A DNA stretch of 57,219 nucleotides, taken from assembly GCF_001949145.1 (NCBI RefSeq), contig NW_019091378.1:1391536-1448754 (forward strand). The letters are read 5' to 3'. The first letter of the stretch is position 1. Each line of letters opens with the position of its first letter. This document shows, one piece after another, positions 22,691 to 33,980 of this stretch. The stretch comes from Acanthaster planci (Eukaryota > Echinodermata > Asteroidea > Valvatida > Acanthasteridae). Made by a program: the position numbers and the translations under genes. The notes below the pieces were generated by a model. It was not told the origin of the DNA. It searched no databases and saw only the letters and a list, made by a program, of their open reading frames with translations.

Positions 22691-23625
22691 ACCTCGTTGA
22701 CCTCACTTTGCACCTGACTCTCAGACCTATGCCTATCCCATGTGAAGTTCACAAGTAGCCCTGACCCCAAAGGAATAAACATCCTGCCGGCTCTTCGCAG
22801 CAACAGAATTGATGTTGAGGCATTTGAAACCATGAGAGACGACACAGATACTTGCCTGTGTAGTAACAGAGCAGAGATCTTGGAGAGATTTTATCATACA
22901 CAGGATGGATGTGATGTGCAACATTTGGTACAATCAAATCATGCAGAACAATACTTGGACACGATTTGATTCCAGAGATGGCAAGCTTGAACGTGATCCT
23001 CAGCGATGAGAAAATGGTAGTGGCAGCACTCTCCTCCCCACAAACCGTGTCAGAGTCACAATGGCACAGGCAGATGTAATACATTCTGACATTTCCTCTA
23101 GCACCCAAGATGCTGCCAGAACTATGATATGAGCTCGGGCCATAGTCCAGGCTTGGTGAATGGAGAAAGTTCATCATTTTGAACAACAAACAGGGCACTA
23201 TAAATTGGACCATCGCAGAGGGGATAGCCATATTGGAAAATGGCTTCCTACCTGCTCTTGTCTTCCCGGAAATGGCATTTGATGGAAACACCATGCAGCT
23301 GCAGGAAAGTCTGCAATCACGGAATGAGCCAGTCTAGGATTCCAACAGCGTAAGGCCAAGAGGAAGTTCATCTGAGGTCATTCAGGGACAGCCACATGTG
23401 CTAGAGGTCTTTCCATTCTCCATGGCCATACATTAACTTGTAGGCGTGTTTTGAGTCCAGAACGACCTTGCCTCTTTGCGACACCAATTTGGCTCATTGA
23501 CACAATGGGAACAAGTGTCATGATGCACTTAGCATCTTTCCCAAAGGCTTTATTTTTATGTAGCAAATGTTTCCTGAAACAATTCTTCATCCTATAGCAC
23601 CTTCATCACAGTCATCCATAGACCT

Positions 23626-23866
23626 GGGGCCAATTTCATAGAACTGCTTCAGCACAAAATTTGCTTAAGCCCAAAAAACTTGCTTAAAAACAAACTTTAC
23701 CAGCTCAAAATCTAGGTGATTGTCATGCTAACCAAAAGACAGGTGAATATCATTCCCAAACAATATACATCACATGGAGTTTTGGCCGTTAACCTGATTT
23801 GTCAAGCAAGGATTTTTTCACACTTAAGCAAATTTTGTGCTTAAGCAGTTCTATGAAATTGGCCCC
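23626..23866. mobile_element. GGGCC-ended MITE, copy 2
   Basis: GGGGCCAATTTCATAGAACT at the left and AGTTCTATGAAATTGGCCCC at the right are perfect complements. The internal TTAAGCACAAAATTTGCTTA-type arms extend the inverted repeat to about 45 bp. Flanks CTG/CTA are near a CWG target site. Confidence 0.85.
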
Positions 23867-23897
23867 TAACAGAGGCTCCTTGTACTTTGTGGAGACC

Positions 23898-24083
23898 TTA
23901 AGCAGTAAATACAGCAAAAGCCACTAAGCGACATAACAATGGAAATCCTTTTACACTGGTAACTGTTAGCACAACCACACCAAGTACCAGCATGAAATAG
24001 TGCTTGTGGTTAGCAAAATGCTATGCTATAGTAAGCAGGACTTTTCGGCTAACTGTTAAGCGGCACCATGAAATTGGACCCTG
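23898..24083. mobile_element. GGGCC-ended MITE, copy 4, left-truncated
   Basis: Starts inside the family (ttaagcagtaaatacag...) and ends with GGCACCATGAAATTGGACC followed by CTG. It abuts the right end of copy 2. Confidence 0.55.
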
Positions 24084-24472
24084 GTTTGTATTAGGCGTCC
24101 ATAAAGTTGAGATGACCGTCAGATCTAGGGATTACATGTAAATTATTCTCAGCTAACCACTTTGGATTTCTAAGACTGATTAAACGTATTATTTGCCAAC
24201 CACATTAAGTGAACTTGGATACAAGTGGATTAGTAACTGGTGGCATTGTGCTTAATTCACAAATTCAAAACAAAAATGAAAGGATTTTTACATGTATTAA
24301 ATGGAAGGCATCAGAGCCTCTTGATATGGAGAATATTTCTCAAGGAAAGTCTGCTCCAGAGGATGATATGATGCTTGCTGCAAACTCCAGAAATGTATGG
24401 AAGATTGCAGAGTCATTTTCATGCTCGCCTTGAATGTTAACACTCCACGGCAACGTGTAGCACTGGCTGGAC

Positions 24473-24639
24473 NNNNNNNNNNNNNNNNNNNNNNNNNNNN
24501 NNNNNNNNNNNNNNNNNNNNNNNNNNNNNNNNNNNNNNNNNNNNNNNNNNNNNNNNNNNNNNNNNNNNNNNNNNNNNNNNNNNNNNNNNNNNNNNNNNNN
24601 NNNNNNNNNNNNNNNNNNNNNNNNNNNNNNNNNNNNNNN
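24473..24639. other. Assembly gap (N)
   Basis: 167 undetermined bases; open frames crossing it are artefacts. Confidence 0.99.
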
Positions 24640-26284
24640 TGTTTTCATTCTGCATAGTTTGTGTGCGGATTTCATTTGTGAGGAGCTGCAATTGAACTGA
24701 ATTGACTTGCCTCAGGTGCTTTTTTGGAGAAAAAGTACAGTGCCTCACTTCATTCACACCACCATGCGACAATGAGGTATCTCGAACATATAGGGATCGC
24801 AATTTCTGCTGCTCAAGGGCATGTCTGGAACAAAACTTTGGAAATGTTAGCATGTAACCTTTTATGGCATTTCGAGGGGTGAGGCTACATTTGTGGGATT
24901 TTTGCAAACTTTTAAAAGGGAAATGAAATAGACAAAACGAGTAAAAAATAAAAATGGTGAACTTTTTTGGGGATGGAGGGAGATTCTCCAATTTGGGCAA
25001 TTCCAAATAGTGTGCTAACAGTTTGCAACGCGGTGGCTACTGTACGCAATGCACATTTGAATGGGTCGACACATCCAGACATCTCAACCAGCAATGGGCA
25101 TTTGGAAACGGTCGACACATTTTGTGCATTGTGATTGGCCAACATGTTGTAAACTCTCGGTGGCGCACAATTGTGAAATACCAGTCTTGCTCCCCTTGGA
25201 TCCGCTCTTGGTGCTGCTTAGATCAGGAGATGCTACTACATGTATGTGAGCTGAATCACTGATGCTGCAACAAAGTACTTGATCCTGTAATACTCGTCAA
25301 ATTTTTGCTCTGCAGTTGCTGTATATATTAATCCATTTTGAGATTTATTTTATTTCTGAAATGTCTTTTCGTCACTTTTCCAATAAAAAATGTACTTTGA
25401 TTCAAATGAAACTAACTAATATAAGGTGTAATTATAACCTTTTGATAGCAATCATGAAATGAAAGGAAATGCATGATTTGTAGGAGATATTCTTTTGCCA
25501 AAAATGATGAGGTAGGTACCCCATTAAACTGCAAGAAAAGAGGAAAAAGATAGATAGAATTCAGTCATGCACTCAGAATTGATGATTTGAATTGCACTGA
25601 AAGTTTCCTTGTGTATTGCATAATGTTATTTAGCGGGACAGTTAAACAAAGGGGGGCTTTATCATTGAAGAATGAAGAGAATTTTAATGCACATTTAAAG
25701 AGAACAGGAAGCTCTGACACTGCGTGAATCGAGTGATTCTTTGACAAACTGAATATTGTGCAAAAAGCCAGCAGCAGGTGGAAACCGGCTACAGGTTACA
25801 AGACAATGGAAAATGTGTTTCACTCTGAAACCGTGAAATGGATGGCCCACCCATTGCCAAAAGTAGCAAGGGCATTATGGTTACAGAGATATATTTGGCC
25901 GGTTAAAGTGCTAGTAAGCTTATCTAGCTTATTTTGGTTAATTCTTTAGTCTTCAACCATTTGTAAGCCTATTTGTAATAAATCTGTTTTGTACTGACTG
26001 GCCTTTTCCCTAAAATTAATTTTTTGTTGGGCTTGATTTCTTAGCTGTGATGAGAGTGGAATTCTGCTCATTTCCATTTTGTGATTACAGTGCTTTAGAC
26101 CAGCTTGCTCACCAGTACACTCACATTGATGCATTTCCCCTCCTAAAGCAGCAGTGGGTTCCTAAGCTAAGCCCTGATTGGTCAAAAGTTGCATATCATC
26201 AGCATATAAAACTGGTTGGTCAACTTTCTTTTCTTTGATTGGTCAAACTATGAATAATTAATGCCCTAATCCTTCTCAGAATCC
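24640..26284. other. Noncoding stretch
   Basis: No gene recognised. A small direct repeat around GGTCGACACAT occurs twice (about 25062-25073 and 25109-25120). Confidence 0.35.
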
Positions 26285-26425
26285 AAGCTATCCGCCCTGA
26301 GCAGAAGCACCCCCCATCGGTTTAAAAGAGCCATGTTGGTCGGAAGTGCTCATTGTGTTGGCAGCAATGCAACTGCTGTGCTTATATATCATAGTCGTTC
26401 GTGAACCGGCTATGCACAGTTAGTA
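26285..26425 (-). repeat. Repeat family R1, copy 3
   Basis: Inverse orientation: tgagcagaagcaccccccat, gagccatgttggt, atcatagtcgttcgtgaacc. Matches 54238-54445 in the same orientation and 6395-6545 inverted. Confidence 0.65.
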
Positions 26426-27115
26426 CCAAAGCAATGATGTCTCACTAATGTACCCACATTGCATGCATTGAGCTATGTTCATGTAATCATTTTCCTGTAT
26501 TCTGATTGGCCTGGCAGATGGGGTACTTAGTAATGCTGTGTATATTGTGCTGACATTATAATGAAAATAATCTCTATCCACTAATGTTTTTCCTTTTTTT
26601 TCTAATATTACAGAGGTTTTGATAAAATGATGTTTTATTTGTGTTTTTTCTTTGATGTGTAGTGTACATCGAGAACACAATACAAATGAACGACGGACGA
26701 TAATCATGTAAATGTTATTTTTACATGCTAGAAAACTCCAACGAGCTATTTTTAAGTAGTATCAATAAGTTAAAAGTACTGAACATACATCATTTTTTAA
26801 GTGCAGAGTTGGAAAGACTGGAGGCCTTGTCTAATTTTCAGAATAAATTATTAAGAAGCAACCGCATAGGAAAATTGTATTTCGTAATGTGTTCCTGTGG
26901 TTTGTTCTCGCATATTTATTTTTTAGCATATGTGGCATTATCAGATACATTGAATGGTGTTGGTGTGTGGAGAATGCTAGATTTTTTTTCACTTTCAAAT
27001 GTAGCACAAGATTAAGACCACTTTACTTTCTCTCGTCCCCCTTTTCTTACACTTTCAATTCAATTCAACATTCAATTGTTTTACATTATCATCAGAGCCA
27101 TGAGTTCCCAAGGCA
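26426..27115. other. Noncoding AT-rich stretch
   Basis: A 96-codon open stretch at 26725-27015 has no recognisable features and is probably chance. Confidence 0.3.
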
Positions 27116-27163
27116 GTCAGACCATGGAGGAAGGAACACATGTTCCTTCCTCCATGGTCAGAC
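27116..27163. repeat. Near-perfect 23-bp-arm palindrome
   Basis: ACCATGGAGGAAGGAACA (27121-27138) is mirrored exactly by its complement at 27141-27158, with a 2-base CA spacer. The flanks extend the arms to 23 bp with one mismatch. Confidence 0.85.
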
Positions 27164-27364
27164 AAAATGATTTAAGTACAGTGTATATATACGGACGTTT
27201 CTACAAAATGAAGGAAACTAGAGCATATGCAAATTTTGAAGGCGGTCGGAGCACTGAAGGGATCTGATTGGTTCATCAACAGATGTGGCAGGCAATTCTT
27301 TTGTACCTCGGCATCTTCAGGTGTGGCCGGTGTGCATATCATTTAAAAGCACAAAAAGATGGAA

Positions 27365-27666
27365 TGTGCATTTGGGCGCGGATAGGCTTGCACAGATAGA
27401 GTGAGGTGTTGCACGTGCTTGCGGTGTGCGGGACTCCATTTTCAACACAGCAGCCCGCGGCTGGAAGTAAAACCACGTGAACATTTGCCTTGTTCTTGGC
27501 AGCCATCTTGAGCAAATGTCACCTTCATTCAAGTTGCTGTTGACAAGAACTTGCCGAATTTATTCTCCCAGCAACGTTTCTCCATCTTACGTTCAAACTA
27601 CAGTCGACAAGTGTTACGTGGCTGTTTATGTAAGTACTGCTATACGAGGTAAGTTCCGAAGGTAAG
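27365..27666 (+). promoter_or_regulatory. GC-richer island, possible promoter and 5' exon
   Basis: A locally GC-richer segment with GCACGTGC near 27414 and CCACGTGA near 27473. It is followed by an open, C/T-rich region and three GTAAGT donor-consensus words within about 40 bp (27629, 27650, 27662). This looks like a 5' UTR exon ending in a splice donor, but no downstream coding exon is recognised, so it may equally be chance. Confidence 0.25.
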
Positions 27667-30215
27667 TTATTTGTTATTTTGGGGACGGGCATGACCCGTG
27701 ATGCAGTCGCGACCCGCGATGCAGTCGTGAGCCAAAAAAGCAATAAATAGTGAGATGTGCATAAATTGTTGCAAATGTTGAAACAGAAAGGGCCAGAATT
27801 GTACGTGTACTCATAGTAAAAGTGCACTCGGGTACAGAACACAAAAGAAGGTTGCTGAAAGCGTTTTGCCGTTTTCCTGTGAGGTTATGAATTTTTTTCC
27901 AAAATACTTTTGCAATAAGGTACAGAGTTGCACCAAGAATGTTGACCTGAACATTAATTGTGTGCTGGGGGGATGTGAATAGGCCTACGTTGAAGCCAAG
28001 AATACGGTCTTTGAAGTATTTGTACGTAGTCTTTGCATTTTAAATAATTCGCGATCCCAAAAAGGAAGATAATAACCTTTTATAGTTTGTTAAATGGAAA
28101 GGATCCAGTTGGGGCTACTGAGGTTTGTAAGTTTGGCAAGATTTTCAGAGGTTTTCTCAACTCATAAAAACATGAGTATTACTAATTGTGCAATGTAATA
28201 ATTATGTACAAGCCAGTATGCAAGGACGGCTGTAGCCGGTATAGGCTGTGCAGCTGGAACTAAGCTGATTTTGAGGTCTTCAAATTAGTGCCGCGACCAA
28301 ATCAGACAAAAAAATCTGTTTGTGCATATTCCGATAATGCTTGAATACAAAACCAAAAGCTTTTTTTTCCTCTTCACTGGAATAAGATAACTACGTTTGT
28401 GAGAATACCTGAGCCTTCACAGCTACAGTAATTCCCACTATTAGGCCTACCCTGGGTGGGGATGTTGGCAGATTTTGTGAAGTGCCAAAGACCCAAGTGT
28501 ATTTCCATTTGATTTTTCATACATCACTTTGAACTTGTATGAATTTTGTTTACCAGTATCTTTAAAGATACAAACATGAAACTTGCCTGGTTCTTCTCTC
28601 GTGTTGATTTTTAATTGGTTTGCACCTTATTTCTGTCACAGTTTCATTGAAATAGATCTTTGCATGGTATTGTTACAAGAATTGATCTTTTGGCTTCTGA
28701 CACCGTGAAAAGATATGGTTTTGCTTTTTGCCATGTGTCTAGTGTATCCTGGTGACATACATGTATTTCCTGATAGTCTCGTAATTGCGTTGAACAAAAT
28801 GTTGCTGTATACATTTCACATTTTGTGATGGCAATTGTTAGAAAACATTGATAATGACAATTTGACCCAGTAGAAAACCAAGTTGCATCTGAATCATTGG
28901 AAAGAGTTCCGTATATAGACAACACTTGATGCCCTTGTGCACAAACCTTATGAGACTTGTCTGAAAAACCTATGTTTTTCAAAGGAAATGTTTCAGAATT
29001 TTTCCCAGCAAAATTTCATTGTTTAGGACATCTTATCACTTTCTGGTGGGTGTTATGATATTTTAAGGGTAAATAAGTGTTGTCTGTATATGGAACTCTT
29101 TCCCTTGCATTCACTGCCAAAACATCGGCTTCACCGAACCGTGCATTTTCTTTCAAGCCATATCCCTTGTATTGTGCACGGTAAAACAGAAATTTAGAAA
29201 AAGTTGCTTCCAACAATATTTTGGGTTTGGATAATATTTGGACATTGAGTGAGTTTGGGTTATCTTATAAATTTGGGGACCATTTTTCATGTGTTATTAC
29301 ATTTGACATCAATTTGAAAAAAGGTTTAGAACATATTTTAAAATTTGTAAGCGATTAAGTGATGCAAATTGCCCTCCAAACAAATAAAAACAGTTTGAAA
29401 TGGGTGTCAATGATTTGTCAATATCAAAATCACAGGTCAGGTGTAGCAGGGACACAAATGTCACACTTTTGGACTCTGAATTTACAGAGCAACCTGTTTC
29501 CGAAACTACTTTCTGAAAAAAAACTCAATTTCAGATCTTTAAAAAAATTGCTGTCACTTTCATAAAGCAAATGAAATTCCAAGACTAAAATTTAAAACAA
29601 GATGATTTCCCTCTTTAAAATGGGATGGGAAAAAACTTATTTGTTGGGATTTCCATTTTATGTACAAAAGACAAAATTCTGAATCCAGCAAGCGTATGCA
29701 TAATTTCAATGGTCCCCAGGGGTTAGGATTTTAAACTTTATTGTTGAGGAAAGTATATCTACCTGATATATAACCTGAGTTGGAAAAAAGTGAGTAGTAC
29801 TTATTACAGAAACTGGGAAACTGTCTTCATTTGTTGTTCCTTTGCGACATAAAAATATTTGATACTAAACAGTTATTTTGTTGGGTAGAACAACACCACG
29901 CAGGGGTTTGATAATTCAGTGCAGAATTTCGTGTAATTTTTGGGGTCTTTGATGCTTTTAAGAATAATTTGACACATTTCCACAACTTCTTGGATAAAAC
30001 GATAAATGCGCACCTGTAAACTTTGTTATCTTATCAATAAGATGGCATTCTGGGTGTCACCAAGGTTTTTACCCGTACCTTTTTTATGAGGGGATTTGGG
30101 GGCGGGCGGGTAAAGCACTCATCAACAATGAATCTGTAAACAGTAACCATTAACTATGAAAGGGGGTCAATTTCTTTTTTTTTAAAGCAACTTGGCGATT
30201 TTCATCTCTTTAATT
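27667..30215. other. Noncoding stretch with one inverted repeat
   Basis: No gene recognised. An inverted repeat joins about 28895-28940 (ggaaagagttccgtatatag) and about 29064-29108 (complement, ctgtatatggaactctttcc). Confidence 0.4.
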
Positions 30216-30602
30216 TAACCCTAACAGTCCCAAATCCTCCAATTTCAATACGATTTTACATACACCCTAGGGGGTCAGAGTTAATTTTTTTTTACTTTTG
30301 TCAACATCTTTTTTTCCGTTTTCCTCCCATATTGTAGGGGAAGCCCCATTGCCCATCCCAGTTATGCCTATCCATTCTATTTATCTAATTGATATGCAAG
30401 TGGATAAACTGTTTAATTAGCTTATCACTGCTAACACGTCTGCATTTTTGTTGGCATCAAACTGTTCAGCAAAATAGTTAGTAAAATTTGTAGCACTCAA
30501 ATGATTTATTATGTTGCAGAAATTGCTACTGCCTTCAACCACCCCTCCAGGGTGTGTGCTAAATTAATTTGAAATTGGAGGATTCAAGACTGTTGGGGTC
30601 AG
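30216..30602. mobile_element. Repeat family R3 as an inverted pair
   Basis: The left end (30216-30285: taaccctaacagtcccaaat, cctccaatttca) and the right end (about 30535-30602) are complementary over about 65-70 bp, with an AT-rich centre. This is the layout of a small non-autonomous element whose solo ends also occur at 17757, 33122 and 49755. Confidence 0.6.
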
Positions 30603-31464
30603 TTGTCAAACTGCTTTTAAACTGGAACATTAGCAAATTATGTTGAAAAGCTCTCCCTTTTTGGATGTTTAAAATATACTTAACCCGTCAGACATTTAGT
30701 GCAAAAATCAGTTTCCTGATGCCTTTTCCAGCCAAGATTTTACCTGGCAGAATAGTCAAACTTTATTTTGAAGTACATGACCCCTGGCTCCAACAGTTTG
30801 CTGCAGTATTGCTACTTGCACTACATGTAAATGTTTGTGTATGTGTACTCTTTAAATCGGAGTGAAAAAGGGATGATGTAATAGAGGGAAAATTACTCTG
30901 AACTTGGATCTATAAATGGTTGGAAAAACTCCTTTCAATGGAGACTTCAGTAGAAGCTCAATCTGTTTGATTAAATTTCACTCAAATTTGTTTTGTGTGT
31001 AGTTTCAATCACAGGGAGTGAATTTCCCCTGAAATGGAGTAAAATTTTCACTTCTTGGAATTTAAAGAGTATACAAAATGTAGTCCCTATGCAATTTTTG
31101 ATTTGGGGATTTGGGGTTGGGTTTATTTTACTTTATTTGCCATTCTTGGACATTTGTGTGAACCTACTCTTACGGGCATGCATTAAAAAGAAACCATGTT
31201 TGTTGAGGTCCAGATGTTATGACATCATATGGTTGTAATCTTGAATCCACTACGAGAGACTGAAATTCCCTCTGTTGCTTAAGACTTTCAGGAGACGGTG
31301 TCTTTTGTGGAAAGCAGAATGCTCAGACGTGGTCAGCTCTTTTGAGAGCGTGTCATGGAGAGGTTATAACAGGTCAACTACTGATCCTATCAAGATGGTA
31401 GACGGTGCACTTGTGTTTCTGATATCTAACTTCATCTAGAACTTACGAAAGAGTAAAGTAACTT
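30603..31464. other. Noncoding stretch
   Basis: No gene recognised. Confidence 0.35.
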
Positions 31465-32185
31465 TCCAGCATCCAGAAACCTGTGAGAGGTCATCACAGG
31501 GGCATCTCCACCGGTAGCAAATGGAGACCTGATAACATCTGCCATGATAACATCTCTCCACCGATAGGAAAGGATGGCCTGAGACAGTTCATTACTGATG
31601 TCACTCCATAGTGTCAAATGGAAACCTTGAGACAGTTTGCCACTGTCACTCCAGCCACTAGCAAATGGAGACTAATGACACTTCTACATCATGCCTATCT
31701 CCAGTCAGTAGTAAATGGAGATCTCAGATAGTTCTTCGCTGATGTTGTTCCTGCTACTAGCAAACGCAGACCTGTGATGATCGTTGCTGTGCTGTCTCCG
31801 GTCACATGTGGAAATGTGAGACGGTTCATCACTGACGTCACTCCAGCCGCTAGCAAATGGAGACCTTTTCTTGATTGTCACCATGCCATCTCTCCAGCCG
31901 CATGTGGAGCTGTGAGACAGTTCTTCACTGACATCACTCAAGCCATTGGCAAATGGAGACCTGGGACAATTCATCACCATGACATCTCTCCAAGCAGTGG
32001 CAAATGGAGACTTTTGGCAGTTTGTTGATCACTCCCAAAAAGCAGATCGGAATCCTGTGACATCTCCTTCTAGCCGTAAATGGAGACCTGTGACTTTTCA
32101 TTACCACGACATCTCCTTCCCATTACCAAATGTCCATCCAACCTCTCCACCTGGCAGTACCTCTTGGAAACCCATGGCAGTTTGT
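31465..32185. repeat. Minisatellite, degenerate units of about 50 bp
   Basis: About a dozen diverged units built on 'agcaaatggagacctgtgac', then 'gttcatcactgacatc' and 'tctccagccgct'. Clear unit starts lie near 31507, 31613, 31657, 31713, 31760, 31852, 31947, 32000 and 32073. Adjacent units alternate between agcaaatggagacc and atgtggagctgtgag types in the middle. Open frames on both strands follow from the repeat, not from a gene. Confidence 0.8.
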
Positions 32186-32423
32186 CAGAAATCATCATCA
32201 CAGTAACTTCTCTCATCCAAGTACCAAAATTGATTTTAGTTTAGCCATGTGACTATGAAAAAAGCAAGAAGCCCGACCTCTTAAACTGGTTTCTTTTTCT
32301 TGTGCAATTGTATTGGCATACAGAAGTGTGCAGCCATATGAGTGGGTTTCATTAACAGTTCAACCCTGAAAAAGTCGTGTCTTAGAAACTGGATATAATT
32401 TGGGAATTATCTTTGTATAAGAT

Positions 32424-32560
32424 TTTGAAGTAGATGCATGTTGTACGATAGATTTCTGGAAAGGCCTTACATCAGGGTGTTAGTTGGGAACTTTACCCTG
32501 CTGATGGATACAGTGTGACTGTTTCTTGACCTTATTTTCTTTGGGAGATGGGATAGGGTA
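32424..32560 (+). repeat. Direct repeat, copy 1 (partner 33846-33980)
   Basis: Shared: gtagatgcatgt, ctgga(a)aggcc, acatcagggtgt, gctgggaac / gttgggaac and ggatacagt. Confidence 0.7.
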
Positions 32561-33121
32561 ATAGGACATATATTTCAGGAAAATGTTCATATATAATAAT
32601 ATCAGTGCTAATAGAGTGTTTAATACTATAAAGTCTCTATGGTGCTGTATTATATTTCTAAGAGTAAAATTAATATACAAAGTGCACTGCTAAAAATGCT
32701 TGACAGAAATTCTTATTTTGAGACCACATTTTCTTGGCCGTTTCTAAATGTAAGAAAAAAATTTCAAGAAAACTTTTCTTGTTTCATCCCCTTGAGAATT
32801 TTTCTTGAAAGTGAAGCAAAAACATTGGTCTGAGGATGAGATGCCTTTGTATCATTTATAGCAATGTGAGATCAACATGCTTTTACTGATATCATTTGTT
32901 ATGCAATCAAGCAGACTGATTCTTTTTTTTTGCTCTGGTCAATTTTTCTTTATACATTTGAAAGAAACAATGCCAGTTTTATTGCTATGAAAATTCTGTG
33001 TTGATACAAGCCTTGGTTCACAAGTTGTGGTAGTTTAGACAGAAAAAAGTGTCCATGGTAAAAATAATCCAACAAATGACACATTTTGCTTAATTGCATC
33101 ATATTTGTTTTTGACATTGAA

Positions 33122-33172
33122 GTACTGAATCCTCCAATTTTAGTGTAGTTTTTCACACCCTAGAAGGTTAAA
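33122..33172 (+). repeat. Repeat family R3, solo copy
   Basis: Carries tgaatcctccaatttta and acaccctagaaggtta in the family order. Confidence 0.5.
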
Positions 33173-33845
33173 AGCTCATTTTTTGGTATTTTGTCTTTTA
33201 TTTACAAATTTTGAAACAGATATTTTAGAAGGTTTGAAAATTCTTTTGAACATTAATTTTCTATTGTAGGGATTTAAGGGCTATTCATTTTTTCATCATT
33301 TTTGTGGGTGTACAAAACCATACACCTAGGGAGTGTATGTTTTTCAAAAATGTTAAAAATGTTGTGCTTAGCACAGACATCATCATGGTTTTTCTTTTCT
33401 AGTTTATACTTTCTTGGAAGGGGAGAGGTCCAAAAAGAGTCCTCTTTATGTGCGCACGAAAATGATGAAAGAATGAATGTCCCTCAGGTACATGCATTTA
33501 AACATGTAAACTGCCCAATCTCAGGAATACATGCATATTCTTCATTGTGGTTTCATTGAACAAGACCAGGCTGTTAGGTGCATTTCTGTCCATTTTTAAT
33601 TTTTGGTAAGGGATTTAAGTACATTTTTCTGATTTCAATCAAATGTCTGGATTTTTGTCGGTGCATGTAGTCCTTCAGATTTTTTTTTTTATAGTGAAAC
33701 AACATAAATTGATCTTTAAAATGAGATGGGCGTGGGTATGATTCCAACTTTTTTGGAGGAGAGGTTGTCTCGACTTGTGGTATTTAGATACTTGTGTACA
33801 AAACATTCAGCTTTTCTTAATGTTGGCTTCAAACTTTGTAAGGGA

Positions 33846-33980
33846 TTTAGGTAGATGCATGTCATATGCTGTATCCCTGGAATGGCCTCACATCAGGGTG
33901 TCAGCTGGGAACAAGACCTGACTGGCGGATACAGTTTTGATGCGTCTTTATACCTATTTTTGTTGGGAAGGGATTGATGC
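33846..33980 (+). repeat. Direct repeat, copy 2 (partner 32424-32560)
   Basis: See partner; same orientation, about 1.42 kb away. Confidence 0.7.

Larger units (their letters stand above)
19285..23335 (+). pseudogene. Frame-broken coding-like blocks, possibly an eroded integrin-alpha-type gene
   Basis: Several GC-richer islands carry protein-like strings on the plus strand but no continuous frame. At about 20170-20280: LKLALQGKVLSDSDP then DFQRDIYDPVTIE. At 22790-22970: ILPALRSNRIDVEAFETM. At 22975-23330: IPEMASLNVILSDEKMVV, NNKQGTINWTIAEGIAILEN and FPEMAFDGNTMQLQ. In order and spacing these loosely resemble thigh- and calf-domain strands of integrin alpha subunits. Stops and frame shifts lie between the blocks and the FG-GAP propeller repeats are absent, so the identification is weak. 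Alternatives are another extracellular beta-sandwich protein or coincidence. An acceptor-like ctgtgcttcacag precedes the 19288 island. Fragments of the region are duplicated (21118-21222 and 22592-22690). Confidence 0.25.

Noticed and set aside
22749-23294. A 181-codon open stretch on the minus strand
   Set aside because: It is antisense to the plus-strand coding-like blocks, has no recognisable domain, and its composition fits a shadow frame.
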